Shown here in pieces: positions 23,947-33,556 of a stretch of DNA of 51,042 bases (the first letter of the stretch is position 1; each line of letters opens with the position of its first letter). This DNA is from Saccharopolyspora elongata. Its GTDB lineage: Bacteria > Actinomycetota > Actinomycetes > Mycobacteriales > Pseudonocardiaceae. The DNA is taken from assembly GCF_004348985.1 (NCBI RefSeq), contig NZ_SMKW01000069.1:1-51042 (forward strand), read 5' to 3'. A program made the position numbers and the translations under genes. The notes beneath the pieces were generated by a model. It saw nothing but the letters and a program-made list of their open reading frames with translations, searched no databases and was not told the DNA's origin.

Positions 23947-24362
23947 TACCGGGCACTCCCCTTCTGGCTCTTTCGGGACTTGGTCGCCGCCTTCGGCCGA
24001 GACTCGACCTCGACCGTGATGTGGCTGGTCCGCTTGCGGATCCGGTACGCACGACCCTGCGCGCGCGGCCGGAACCGCTTCAACGTCGGGCCCTCGTCCA
24101 CGTACGCGTGGCGCACGACCAGCGTCTCGGGGTCGAGGGAGAGGTTGTTCTCAGCGTTGGCGATCGCACTGGCGAGCACCTTCGACACCGGACCGCTGGC
24201 GGTCTGCGGCGCGAACTGGAGCACGGCCAGGGCATCGGCGGCACTCCGGCCCTTGATGAGCTCGACCACGCGGCGCGCCTTCATCGGCGACACGCGGACG
24301 AACCGGGCCCGCGCCACTGCGTGCGGGAACTCCGCAGCAGTGTCGTCGGAACGGGCTGTCAT
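23946..24362 (-). CDS. rplV: 50S ribosomal protein L22
   Basis: This 138-residue L22 shows ARFVRVSPMKARRVVELIKGRSAADALAVLQF, the beta-hairpin loop that lines the peptide tunnel (YVDEGPTLKRFRPRAQGRAYRIRKRTSHI), and a basic tail. The tunnel loop has no visible deletion of the kind linked to macrolide resistance. Confidence 0.98.
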   Translation of the reverse strand: MTARSDDTAAEFPHAVARARFVRVSPMKARRVVELIKGRSAADALAVLQFAPQTASGPVSKVLASAIANAENNLSLDPETLVVRHAYVDEGPTLKRFRPRAQGRAYRIRKRTSHITVEVESRPKAATKSRKSQKGSAR

Positions 24363-24405
24363 CCTGCTACCCCTTGCTCTTACTCGTTCGTGTCACAGCC
24401 CCGGC

Positions 24406-24687
24406 TCAGCGGCGGCGCGACTTCCGGTCGTCCTTGACGTGGCCCTTGAAAGTACGGGTCGGGGCGAACTCGCCCAGCTTGTGCCCGACCATCGACTCGG
24501 TGACGAACACCGGGATGTGCTTGCGGCCGTCGTGCACCGCGAAGGTGTGGCCCAGCATGTCCGGGATGATCGTCGACCGGCGGGACCAGGTCTTGATCAC
24601 GGTCTTCTTGCCCGACTCGTTAAGCACGTCCACCTTCTTGAGCAGGTGGTCGTCCACGAACGGGCCCTTCTTCAGGCTGCGTGGCAT
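24406..24687 (-). CDS. rpsS: 30S ribosomal protein S19
   Basis: This 93-residue S19 begins MPRSLKKGPFVDDHLLKKVD, with TWSRRSTIIPDMLGHTFAVHDGRKHIPV and HKLGEFAPTRTFKGHV. It forms a complex with S13 in the head of the 30S subunit. It lies 18 bp after rplB. Confidence 0.98.
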   Translation of the reverse strand: MPRSLKKGPFVDDHLLKKVDVLNESGKKTVIKTWSRRSTIIPDMLGHTFAVHDGRKHIPVFVTESMVGHKLGEFAPTRTFKGHVKDDRKSRRR

Positions 24688-24705
24688 GTTTGCTTACCTC
24701 CCTGC

Positions 24706-25539
24706 TCAGCGCTTCTTGCCGGTACGGCGACGGCGGACGATGAGCTTGTCACTGGGCTTGCGGCGGCGGGTGCGACCCTCCGGCTTGCCCTTCGGGTTGA
24801 CCGGGTGACGACCACCGGAGGTCTTGCCCTCACCACCACCGTGCGGGTGGTCCACCGGGTTCATGACGACACCGCGGACGGTCGGGCGCTTGCCCTTCCA
24901 CCGCATGCGGCCGGCCTTGCCCCAGTTGATGTTGGCGTGCTCGGAGTTGCCGACCTCGCCGACGGTGGCCCGGCACCGCGCGTCCACGTTGCGGATTTCG
25001 CCCGAGGGCATCCGCAGCTGGGCGTACGGGCCGTCCTTGGCCACCAGCTGCACCCGGGCACCGGCCGAGCGAGCGATCTTCGCGCCCTGTCCGGGGCGGA
25101 GCTCGATCGCGTGGATCACGGTGCCGGTCGGGATGTTGCGCAGCGGCAGGTTGTTACCCGGCTTGATGTCCGCACGCGCACCGCTCTCGATCGCGTCGCC
25201 CTGCTTGATGTTGTTCGGCGCGATGATGTAGCGCTTCTCGCCATCGGCGTAGTGCAGGAGCGCGATCCGAGCACTGCGGTTCGGGTCGTACTCGATGTGC
25301 GCGACCTTGGCCGGCACACCGTCCTTGTCGTTGCGGCGGAAGTCGATCACGCGGTAAGCCCGCTTGTGACCGCCACCCTTGTGCCGCGTGGTGATCTTGC
25401 CCTGAGCGTTGCGGCCCGCCTTCTTGTTCAGCGGACGCACCAACGACTTCTCCGGCTCCGACCGGGTGATCTCGGCGAAGTCGGACACGCTCGCGCCACG
25501 ACGGCCCGGCGTCGTCGGCTTGTACTTGCGAATGCCCAT
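24706..25539 (-). CDS. rplB: 50S ribosomal protein L2
   Basis: This 277-residue L2 begins MGIRKYKPTTPGRRG, with KITTRHKGGGHKRAYRVIDFRR, the OB and SH3-like domains, and the peptidyl-transferase-proximal loop VMNPVDHPHGGGEGKTSGG with its invariant His. The C-terminus is highly basic. Confidence 0.98.
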   Translation of the reverse strand: MGIRKYKPTTPGRRGASVSDFAEITRSEPEKSLVRPLNKKAGRNAQGKITTRHKGGGHKRAYRVIDFRRNDKDGVPAKVAHIEYDPNRSARIALLHYADGEKRYIIAPNNIKQGDAIESGARADIKPGNNLPLRNIPTGTVIHAIELRPGQGAKIARSAGARVQLVAKDGPYAQLRMPSGEIRNVDARCRATVGEVGNSEHANINWGKAGRMRWKGKRPTVRGVVMNPVDHPHGGGEGKTSGGRHPVNPKGKPEGRTRRRKPSDKLIVRRRRTGKKR

Positions 25540-25571
25540 TGTTAACGCAACCTCGTCCTAATCAGCACCGG

Positions 25572-25871
25572 TCAGGCGGCCGGTCCGCCGAAGATCTCGA
25601 TCGGCTTGCTCTCCGGCGACAGGGTGACGATCGCCCGCTTGGTGTCCTTGCGCTTGCCGAACCCGGTGCGGGAACGCTTGCGCTTGCCGTTGCGGTTGAT
25701 CGTGTTGACGCTGGTGACCTTGACGTCGAAGATCTTCTCGATCGCGATCTTGATCTCGGTCTTGTTCGAGCGCGGGTCCACCAGGAAGGTGTACTGGCTC
25801 TGCTCGAGCAACCCGTAGCTCTTCTCGGAGATCACCGGCGCAAGGATGATGTCTCGCGGGTCGGCGCTCAC
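25572..25871 (-). CDS. rplW: 50S ribosomal protein L23
   Basis: This 99-residue L23 shows DIILAPVISEKSYGLLEQSQYTFLVDPRSNKTEIKIAIEKIFDVKVTSVNTIN. L23 is the docking site of trigger factor and SRP at the tunnel exit. The GTG start overlaps the rplD stop as GTGA, indicating coupling. Confidence 0.97.
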   Translation of the reverse strand: MSADPRDIILAPVISEKSYGLLEQSQYTFLVDPRSNKTEIKIAIEKIFDVKVTSVNTINRNGKRKRSRTGFGKRKDTKRAIVTLSPESKPIEIFGGPAA

Positions 25872-26551
25872 TGCTCTGCCTCCTCTGCGGAAGACGCGGC
25901 GGCCTTGACCGACCGGCCCTTGACCGGGCCCGCGACGAAGCGCTCGTACGCGGCCTTGGTGAACACAACGTCGTCGCTGTTCAGCACGTCGTAGGTGTTC
26001 AGCTGACCCGGGTCGATCAGGTGCACGTTCTGCAGGTTCCGCAGGCTCAGCCAGGAGTTCTCCTCCTCGTGGCGGTTGAGCACAATCAGAACCTTCTTGG
26101 CCTCGGTCCAGTTCCGCAGCGCGGTCTTGGCGGACTTGGTGGACGGCGTCTCGCCGCCGACCACGCCGGTGACCACGTGCAGCTGGCCGGCGCGAACCCG
26201 GTCGGAGAGGGCACCGCGCAGGGCGGCGACCTTCATCTTCTTCGGGGTCCGCTGCGAGTAGTCCCGCGGCTGCGGCCCGTGAACGATGCCACCACCGGTG
26301 AACTGCGGGGCCCGGATGGAGCCCTGCCGGGCGTTGCCGGTGCCCTTCTGGCGGTACGGCTTCTTGCCGCCGCCGGACACCATGCCACGCGTCTTCGTGG
26401 AGTGCGTGCCCTGGCGCGCGGCGGCCAGCTGGGCCACCACGACCTGGTGCATCAGCGCCACGTTGGCCTGCACGTCGAAGATCTCGGCGGGCAGTTCGAC
26501 GGTGCCGTCGGTCTTACCGTCCGGGGTACGGACATCGAGCGTCAGGCTCAT
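25868..26551 (-). CDS. rplD: 50S ribosomal protein L4
   Basis: This 227-residue L4 has the extended tunnel loop (TKTRGMVSGGGKKPYRQKGTGNARQGSIRAPQFTGGGIVHGPQPRDYSQRTPKKMK). ATG 26551 is used, overlapping the rplC stop (TGATG); a GTG one codon earlier is possible. In E. coli L4 represses the S10 operon through its leader; whether that holds here is unknown. Confidence 0.97.
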   Translation of the reverse strand: MSLTLDVRTPDGKTDGTVELPAEIFDVQANVALMHQVVVAQLAAARQGTHSTKTRGMVSGGGKKPYRQKGTGNARQGSIRAPQFTGGGIVHGPQPRDYSQRTPKKMKVAALRGALSDRVRAGQLHVVTGVVGGETPSTKSAKTALRNWTEAKKVLIVLNRHEEENSWLSLRNLQNVHLIDPGQLNTYDVLNSDDVVFTKAAYERFVAGPVKGRSVKAAASSAEEAEQ

Positions 26552-27201
26552 CACGCACCACCCTTCGCGGGACTCTTAACCAGGACCAGGCCGCCCTTGG
26601 GGCCGGGGACGGCACCCTTGATCAGCAGCAGGCCGGTCTCGGACTCCACCTTGTGGACCTTCAGGTTCTGCGTGGTGACGCGGTCGGAACCCATCCGCCC
26701 GGCCATCCGCATGCCCTTGAACACGCGACCGGGGGTGGCGCAGCCACCGATGGAACCCGGCTTGCGGTGCACGGCCTGGGTACCGTGGCTGGCGCCCTGG
26801 CTGCGGAAACCGTGCCGCTTGATGGTGCCCGCGAAGCCCTTGCCCTTGCTGGTGCCGACGACGTCGACAACCGAGCCCGCCTCGAAGACGTCCGCGCCGA
26901 GCTCCTGGCCCAGCTCGTACTCACCGGCGTCGGCGGTGCGCAGCTCCACGACGTGGCGGCGCGGGGTGACGCCGGCCTTGGCGAAGTGGCCGCTGCGCGG
27001 CTTGTTCACCTTGCGCGGGTCGATGGCGCCGAACGCCAGCTGCACGGCCGCGTAGCCGTCCTTTTCGGGGGTCCGAATCTGGGTAACCACGTTCGGCCCG
27101 GCCTGGACGACGGTCACCGGGACAATCCGGTTCTGGTCGTCGAAGACCTGGGTCATGCCGAGCTTGGTGCCCAGAATCCCCTTGATCTGCCTGTCAGACA
27201 T
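26551..27201 (-). CDS. rplC: 50S ribosomal protein L3
   Basis: This 216-residue L3 begins MSDRQIKGILGTKLGMTQVFDD, with the conserved GTSKGKGFAGTIKRHGFRSQGASHGTQAVHRKPGSIGG loop that reaches the peptidyl-transferase centre. It follows rpsJ by 35 bp. Confidence 0.98.
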   Translation of the reverse strand: MSDRQIKGILGTKLGMTQVFDDQNRIVPVTVVQAGPNVVTQIRTPEKDGYAAVQLAFGAIDPRKVNKPRSGHFAKAGVTPRRHVVELRTADAGEYELGQELGADVFEAGSVVDVVGTSKGKGFAGTIKRHGFRSQGASHGTQAVHRKPGSIGGCATPGRVFKGMRMAGRMGSDRVTTQNLKVHKVESETGLLLIKGAVPGPKGGLVLVKSPAKGGA

Positions 27202-27236
27202 AGGTCTCGTTCTCTCCAGCTACCTCGTCGCCGCGC

Positions 27237-27542
27237 TTACTGGATGTTCACGTCGACGCTGGCCGGCAGGTCGATGCGCATCAGCGCGTCAACCGTCTTC
27301 GGCGTCGGTTCGAGGATGTCGATGAGCCGCTTGTGCGTCCGCATCTCGAAGTGCTCCCGCGAGTCCTTGTACTTGTGCGGGGAGCGGATGACGCAGTAGA
27401 CGTTCTTCTCCGTGGGCAGCGGCACCGGCCCAACGACCCGAGCGCCGGTGCGCGTCACGGTCTCGACGATCTTGCGTGCGGACGCGTCGATCGCCTCGTG
27501 GTCGTAGGCCTTGAGCCGGATGCGGATCTTCTGTCCCGCCAT
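27237..27542 (-). CDS. rpsJ: 30S ribosomal protein S10 / NusE
   Basis: This 101-residue S10 begins MAGQKIRIRLKAYDHEAIDASARKIVETV, with TRTGARVVGPVPLPTEK and HFEMRTHKRLIDI. It is also the NusE antitermination factor that pairs with NusB and NusG. The ATG at 27542 gives the exact family length; upstream in-frame codons are leader. It is the first gene of the S10 operon. Confidence 0.98.
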   Translation of the reverse strand: MAGQKIRIRLKAYDHEAIDASARKIVETVTRTGARVVGPVPLPTEKNVYCVIRSPHKYKDSREHFEMRTHKRLIDILEPTPKTVDALMRIDLPASVDVNIQ

Positions 27543-28136
27543 AGTGGCTTGCCGTTCCTCTAGTCTCGTGCCGCGGTTTCGTCTTGGGTGCGGGTGCACC
27601 GCACCCTCGCGGGCGGTGGTGCCCCACGCGGCCTCAGCCTTGCGTCATCCCGATGCCGGGAGGCGCCACAGCTCTCAGTCCGCCCCTGTTCAGGTATCTG
27701 GTGCCCGGTACACGCGGTCGGGCGTGTCGCCCGGCTACCGCATACCGGTCCCCTCGAACGTCGCCGATGGGGTGGGCCTTGCGGCCCGTACACCTTCTTG
27801 TGCCCTGTTCGGCCCGCCACCGGCGAACCGGCGACACCAGCACCGCCTGAGAACAGCCGGTGAACCAGAACAAGGGCGCGAGGCCCTCGCAGCAAAGCGG
27901 CCGTTGCTTCGAACCTTCTCGATTTCGATCAGTTCAAAACCCGGCCGCCCTGAACGAGCAACCCATACAGGATGACACACCCGTTTATCCAGCCCAAACC
28001 GGGGGTGGCATTACGGGAGAACTGTTGCCGGGCTCACCTCGCCCGGGCGGTCCCGTGGCGGGATCCCGGACACCGGCGGTCGGGGCCGAGCGGCCTCGCC
28101 GCCCGAAGACGAAACTTCGGCAGGTTTGTCACCTGA
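27543..28136 (-). promoter_or_regulatory. S10 operon leader and promoter region
   Basis: About 600 bp between the tuf terminator and rpsJ hold no supported gene. Two leader hairpins stand out: GGGTGCGG/CCGCACCC at 27586-27606, 44 nt before rpsJ, and the shared CGGGCG-CGCCCG hairpin at 27716-27733. A weak promoter candidate is TTGGGC (27992-27997) and CATCCT (27969-27974), minus strand, 17-nt spacing. The leader would be about 400 nt long, leaving room for feedback control. Confidence 0.45.
27716..27733 (-). other. shared leader hairpin, S10 operon copy
   Basis: The minus strand reads CGGGCGACACGCCCGACC, a 6-bp stem with an ACA loop followed by GACC. The same 18 bases occur in the str operon leader at 32753-32770. 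Both are followed by CGTG one base later. Confidence 0.75.
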
Positions 28137-28179
28137 AAAGCAAGAGGGCCCGCCCCCCGAAGAACGGGAGCGGGCCCTC
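28137..28179 (-). terminator. intrinsic terminator after tuf
   Basis: GAGGGCCCGC (28144-28153) pairs with GCGGGCCCTC (28170-28179). The minus strand continues TTGCTTTT. The stem starts 6 bp after the tuf stop and ends the str operon. Confidence 0.85.
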
Positions 28180-28185
28180 GCCACG

Positions 28186-29379
<1,194 letters not shown>

Positions 29380-29600
29380 TGGATTGTCCTCCTGGACTTG
29401 TTAACTTTCCGCCGTACGACTTGTTGTGCCAGGCGGAGTCCTGTCGGGTAGGTGACGGGTGGGCCCCCAACCCCGGAAGAACACTGTCCTTGCGGGGTGG
29501 CGGCCCGTCCGCCGCCGAACTGGAGGGGATTGCTCCCCGGTCGCCTTCGCGAGGCGTTGCCTCGTGCCCGGTCCCGGCTCAGCCGCGACCGGACACCGGG

Positions 29601-31703
29601 TCACTCGCCCGTTGCCTTGGCGATGATCTCCTTCGCCACGTTCGCCGGAACCTCGGCGTAGGAGTCGAACACCATCGAGTAGTTGGCACGGCCCTGGGTC
29701 TTCGACCGCAGGTCGCCGACATACCCGAACATCTCCGACAGCGGCACGAGGGCCTTGACGACGCGGGTACCGCTGCGCTCCTCCATGGCCTGGATCTGAC
29801 CACGGCGGGAGTTCAGGTCGCCGATGACATCGCCCATGTAGTCCTCGGGCGTGGTCACCTCGACCGCCATCATGGGCTCGAGCAGCGCCGGGGAGGCCTT
29901 CGCGGCGGCTTCCTTCAGCGCCATCGAACCGGCGACCTTGAAGGCCATTTCCGAGGAGTCGACCTCGTGGTACTGGCCGTCGAGCAAGGTCACCTTCACG
30001 CCGACCAGCGGGTAGCCGGCCAGCACGCCGTACTGCATCGCGTCCTGCGCGCCCTGGTCCACCGAGGGGATGTACTCGCGCGGGATGCGCCCACCGGTGA
30101 CCTTGTTCTCGAACTCGTAGGTCGCGCTCTCCGACGTCTGCTCGATCGGCGACAGGCCGATGATCACGCGCGCGAACTGACCGGAACCACCGGTCTGCTT
30201 CTTGTGCGTGTACTCGTACTTGTCGATCGACTTGCGGATCGTCTCGCGGTAGGCCACCTGCGGCTTGCCGATGTTGGCCTCGACCTTGAAGTCGGTCTTC
30301 ATCCGGTTGACGAGCACCTCGAGGTGCAGCTCGCCCATGCCCTTGATGATGGTCTGACCGGTCTCCTCGTCCAGCTTGACCTGGAACGTGGGGTCTTCCT
30401 CGGCGAGCTTCTGGATCGCCGTGGACAGCTTCTCCTGGTCGGCCTTCGTCTTGGGCTCGATGGCCACCTCGATGACCGGAGCCGGGAAGGTCATCGACTC
30501 CAGCACGATCGGGTTCGCCGGGTCGCACAGGGTGTCACCGGTCGTGGTGTCCTTGAGCCCGATCACCGCGTAGATGTGACCGGCCTGGATCTCGTCGACC
30601 GGGTTCTCCTTGTTGGAGTGCATCTGGAACATCTTCCCGATGCGCTCCTTGCGCTCCTTGGTCGAGTTGATGACCTGGGTGCCCGCGGCGACCTTGCCCG
30701 AGTAGACCCGGACGTAGGTCAGCTTGCCGAAGAACGGGTGCACCGCGATCTTCGAGACCAGCGCGGCGAACGGCTCGTCGGTGCTCGGCTTGCGCTCGGC
30801 CTCGGTGACGCCGTCGGGCAGCAGACCCTGCACCGGCGGGACGTCCAGCGGCGACGGCAGGTAGTCCACCACCGCGTCCAGCATCGGCTGGACACCCTTG
30901 TTCTTGAACGCGGTACCGCACAGGACCGGGAAGGCTTCGCGGCTGTTGGTCAGCTTGCGGATGCCGGCCTTGATCTGCTCCTCGGTCAGCTCCTCGCCAC
31001 CGAAGTAGGCCTCCATCAGGGCCTCGTCGGACTCCGCGACGGCCTCGACCAGCTTCTCGCGGTACTCCGCGGCCTTCTCGGCGAGGTCGGCCGGGATGTC
31101 CTCGACCTCGTAGTCCTCGCCCTTCTTGACCTCGCCGCGCCAGGTCAGCGCCTTCATGCGGACCAGGTCGACGACGCCCTGGAAGTCCGACTCGGCGCCG
31201 ATCGGCAGCTGCAGCACCAGCGGCCGGGCGTGGAGGCGTTCCTCGATCGTCCGCACCGTGAAGTAGAAGTCCGCACCCAGCTTGTCCATCTTGTTGACGA
31301 AGCAGATGCGCGGAACGTCGTACTTGTCCGCCTGACGCCAGACCTGCTCGGACTGCGGTTCGACACCTTCCTTACCGTCGAACACCGCGACCGCGCCGTC
31401 CAGGACGCGCAGCGACCGCTCCACCTCGACCGTGAAGTCGACGTGGCCCGGGGTGTCGATGATGTTGATCTGAGTGTCGCCCCAGAAGGTCGTGGTAGCA
31501 GCCGAGGTAATGGTGATACCCCGCTTCTGCTCCTCTTCCATCCAGTCCATCGTCGCGGCGCCGTCGTGCACCTCGCCGATCTTGTACGTGATCCCCGTGT
31601 AGTAGAGGATCCGCTCGGTCGTGGTGGTCTTGCCCGCGTCGATGTGGGCCATGATGCCGATGTTGCGGACCTTGGTCAGGTCTGTCAGCACGTCGCGTGC
31701 CAC
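29601..31703 (-). CDS. fusA: translation elongation factor G
   Basis: This 700-residue EF-G drives translocation by GTP hydrolysis. G1 AHIDAGKTTTTERILYYTG, G3 DTPGHVDF and G4 NKMD are present, followed by domains II-V (IKGMGELHLEVLVNRMKTDFKVEANIGKPQVAYRETI; YEFENKVTGGRIPREYIPSVDQGAQDAMQYG). The GTG start lies 77 bp after rpsG. Confidence 0.99.
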   Translation of the reverse strand: MARDVLTDLTKVRNIGIMAHIDAGKTTTTERILYYTGITYKIGEVHDGAATMDWMEEEQKRGITITSAATTTFWGDTQINIIDTPGHVDFTVEVERSLRVLDGAVAVFDGKEGVEPQSEQVWRQADKYDVPRICFVNKMDKLGADFYFTVRTIEERLHARPLVLQLPIGAESDFQGVVDLVRMKALTWRGEVKKGEDYEVEDIPADLAEKAAEYREKLVEAVAESDEALMEAYFGGEELTEEQIKAGIRKLTNSREAFPVLCGTAFKNKGVQPMLDAVVDYLPSPLDVPPVQGLLPDGVTEAERKPSTDEPFAALVSKIAVHPFFGKLTYVRVYSGKVAAGTQVINSTKERKERIGKMFQMHSNKENPVDEIQAGHIYAVIGLKDTTTGDTLCDPANPIVLESMTFPAPVIEVAIEPKTKADQEKLSTAIQKLAEEDPTFQVKLDEETGQTIIKGMGELHLEVLVNRMKTDFKVEANIGKPQVAYRETIRKSIDKYEYTHKKQTGGSGQFARVIIGLSPIEQTSESATYEFENKVTGGRIPREYIPSVDQGAQDAMQYGVLAGYPLVGVKVTLLDGQYHEVDSSEMAFKVAGSMALKEAAAKASPALLEPMMAVEVTTPEDYMGDVIGDLNSRRGQIQAMEERSGTRVVKALVPLSEMFGYVGDLRSKTQGRANYSMVFDSYAEVPANVAKEIIAKATGE

Positions 31704-31780
31704 GAGTTTCTTCCCCGTTCCCTACAGCAGGTGCAAGCTGTCGAATCGGTGCGCCGAGGCGGGCAAGAGCCGACCCGACG

Positions 31781-32251
31781 TCACCAGCGGTAGTGCGCGA
31801 AGGCCTTGTTGGACTCCGCCATCTTGTGCGTGTCTTCACGCTTCTTGACGCTCGCGCCGAGGCCGTTGCTCGCGTCCAGCAGCTCGTTCATCAGGCGCTC
31901 GACCATGGTCTTCTCGCGGCGCTGCCGGGAGTAACCGACCAGCCAGCGCAGCGCGAGGGTGGTGGAGCGGCCGGCGCGCACCTCGATCGGCACCTGGTAG
32001 GTCGCGCCACCGACGCGGCGGCTGCGGACCTCCAGGGTCGGCTTCACGTTGTCGAGGGCACGCTTGAGCGTGACGACCGGGTCGGTGCCGGTCTTCTCCC
32101 GGCAGCCTTCCAGCGCCGCGTAAACGATCCGCTCGGCCAGCGAGCGCTTGCCGTCCACGAGGACCTTGTTCACCAGCTGCGTGACCAACGGCGCGCCGTA
32201 CACGGGATCGGCGTGCAGCGGCCGCTTCGGGGCCGGACCCTTGCGGGGCAT
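31781..32251 (-). CDS. rpsG: 30S ribosomal protein S7
   Basis: This 156-residue S7 begins MPRKGPAPKRPLHADPVYG, with KVLVDGKRSLAERIVYAALE and RVGGATYQVPIEVRAGRSTTLALRWLV, ending AFAHYRW. It nucleates head assembly and, in E. coli, represses the str operon. Its ATG shares a base with the rpsL stop. Confidence 0.98.
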   Translation of the reverse strand: MPRKGPAPKRPLHADPVYGAPLVTQLVNKVLVDGKRSLAERIVYAALEGCREKTGTDPVVTLKRALDNVKPTLEVRSRRVGGATYQVPIEVRAGRSTTLALRWLVGYSRQRREKTMVERLMNELLDASNGLGASVKKREDTHKMAESNKAFAHYRW

Positions 32252-32625
32252 CAGCTCTTCTCCTTCTTCGCGCCGTACCGGCTGCGAGCCTGCTTGCGGT
32301 TCTTCACACCCTGGGTGTCAGCGGAACCGCGGATGATCTTGTAGCGCACGCCGGGGAGGTCCTTCACACGGCCGCCACGAACGAGCACGATCGAGTGCTC
32401 CTGCAGGTTGTGGCCTTCACCCGGGATGTAGGCCGTGACCTCGATGCCGCTGGTCAGCTTGACACGAGCGACCTTGCGCAGGGCCGAGTTGGGCTTCTTC
32501 GGGGTGGTCGTGTACACGCGGGTGCACACGCCACGCCGCTGCGGGCTCCCCTTGAGCGCCGCAGTCTTGGTCTTGGCGACCTTGTCCTGGCGGCCCTTAC
32601 GGACCAGCTGCTGGATGGTGGGCAT
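32251..32625 (-). CDS. rpsL: 30S ribosomal protein S12
   Basis: This 124-residue S12 begins MPTIQQLVRKGRQDKV. The streptomycin-determining segments TTTPKKPNSALRK (Lys43) and GGRVKDLPGVRYK (Lys88) are wild type, so no rpsL-type streptomycin resistance is encoded. The ATG at 32625 matches the family start; upstream in-frame codons are leader. It is the first gene of the str operon. Confidence 0.98.
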   Translation of the reverse strand: MPTIQQLVRKGRQDKVAKTKTAALKGSPQRRGVCTRVYTTTPKKPNSALRKVARVKLTSGIEVTAYIPGEGHNLQEHSIVLVRGGRVKDLPGVRYKIIRGSADTQGVKNRKQARSRYGAKKEKS

Positions 32626-32936
32626 GGACCGGCTTTCTGTCAGCGTTCGCGTCTTCTGGTACTCGACCAAGCGGCGCTCGTTCGAGCTTCGGCGTGCCCT
32701 GGCGTCGAGCACCTGTCAGGCACTGTGTTTCGGGACTCCTCCCGCACCACGAGGTCGGGCGTGTCGCCCGCTCCTCGGCCTTTCGGCGCCGATGCGCCCC
32801 AATGGGAACGACCCCAGAGGGTTGTCGAGAGGAGTTCCACACATCCTCGGCGCTGGCGCGGTCTCAACCAGCGGCTGGCGACCACGTCATGCACGGGCAT
32901 GCGGATCGACCCGATGGGTGTCGGGTCCGATAAACA
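32626..32936 (-). promoter_or_regulatory. str operon leader
   Basis: About 300 nt of untranslated leader lie between the promoter and rpsL. It contains the hairpin shared with the S10 leader (32753-32770) and no supported gene. The rest of the gap up to the PASTA-like gene (32967-33108) shows nothing I can name. Confidence 0.55.
32753..32770 (-). other. shared leader hairpin, str operon copy
   Basis: The minus strand reads CGGGCGACACGCCCGACC, identical to 27716-27733 in the S10 leader. It lies about 130 nt before the rpsL ATG. Confidence 0.75.
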
Positions 32937-32966
32937 AAGATACCTGCCCCGTTCTCAGAGGGTCAA
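32937..32966 (-). promoter_or_regulatory. promoter of the str operon
   Basis: On the minus strand TTGACC (32961-32966) and TATCTT (32937-32942) are separated by 18 nt. This is the best sigma-70-type promoter in the window. Transcription would start near 32930, about 300 nt before rpsL. Confidence 0.65.
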
Positions 32967-33108
32967 AACGGGGTCCCCCTTGACCTGCTCGATCACCCGG
33001 CACTGCGACGGCGCCACCTCGGGGTGCGAGCTCGCGGCTTCCCTCCCGGACACTCTACCCAGGCTGACAAGGGCCTCCCGCGGAGCGAGATCGCTCACAC
33101 CGCCGGGG

Positions 33109-33363
33109 TCATTCGGCAGGCCACACCACGACCCAGCTGGCCTGCCCGATCGGCCGCCCGGCCGCCGGGTGCTGGCGCTGGATGCGGCCGTGGTCCCGGC
33201 GCAGCGGGCGCGGGTCGCCGTCCGGGCCGCCGACGACGACCTCCACGCCGACGGCGTTGGCCACCGCGAGCGCCTCCAGCGGCGTCCGGCCGACCAGGTC
33301 CGGGATGGGCCGCGGATCGCCGTAGTAGTCGAGGTACCGGTTGACTCCGCGCGCCGGACTCAT
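33109..33363 (-). CDS. small PASTA-like protein
   Basis: This 84-residue protein begins MSPARGVNRYLDYYGDPRPIPDLVGRTPLEALAVANAVGVEV. The IPDLVGRTPLEALAVANAVGV stretch resembles a PASTA repeat (valine-proline-x-leu-val-gly...ala), followed by a basic region and the end ASWVVVWPAE. PASTA domains usually bind peptidoglycan or lipid II, but no signal peptide or membrane segment is visible here. An in-frame ATG at 33435 would add 24 residues. It lies between the TNT-related gene and the str operon, on the same strand. Function unknown. Confidence 0.6.
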   Translation of the reverse strand: MSPARGVNRYLDYYGDPRPIPDLVGRTPLEALAVANAVGVEVVVGGPDGDPRPLRRDHGRIQRQHPAAGRPIGQASWVVVWPAE

Positions 33364-33556
33364 GACGCCGCCCCGGGGCCGGCGGGCGTGGTGAGAGGGG
33401 CCCTGCGCAGCGTTGCCAATGCGGCCTCCTGCCATGTCGCCCCCGAAAATCGCATTGCGGGAGCGTACCGGCGGCCGAGCCCTCGTCCACGCCCCCGGAT
33501 GGCCCAAACGGACGCCGGTGAGCGGAGATGTTTCCGCTGGTCAGTCCGGCTATGGG

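Noticed and set aside
22735..25545. Long open plus-strand frame (over 900 codons) across the S10 operon
   Set aside because: Mirror frame of rplP, rpsC, rplV, rpsS and rplB. High GC at third positions keeps the opposite frame open, and the translation is Arg/Asp/Leu-rich without any family features.
27543..28136. Small open frames between tuf and rpsJ as genes
   Set aside because: No consistent codon bias, ribosome site or family; the position and hairpins fit an operon leader.
32251..32625. Streptomycin-resistance alleles in rpsL
   Set aside because: Lys43 and Lys88 and their contexts are wild type.
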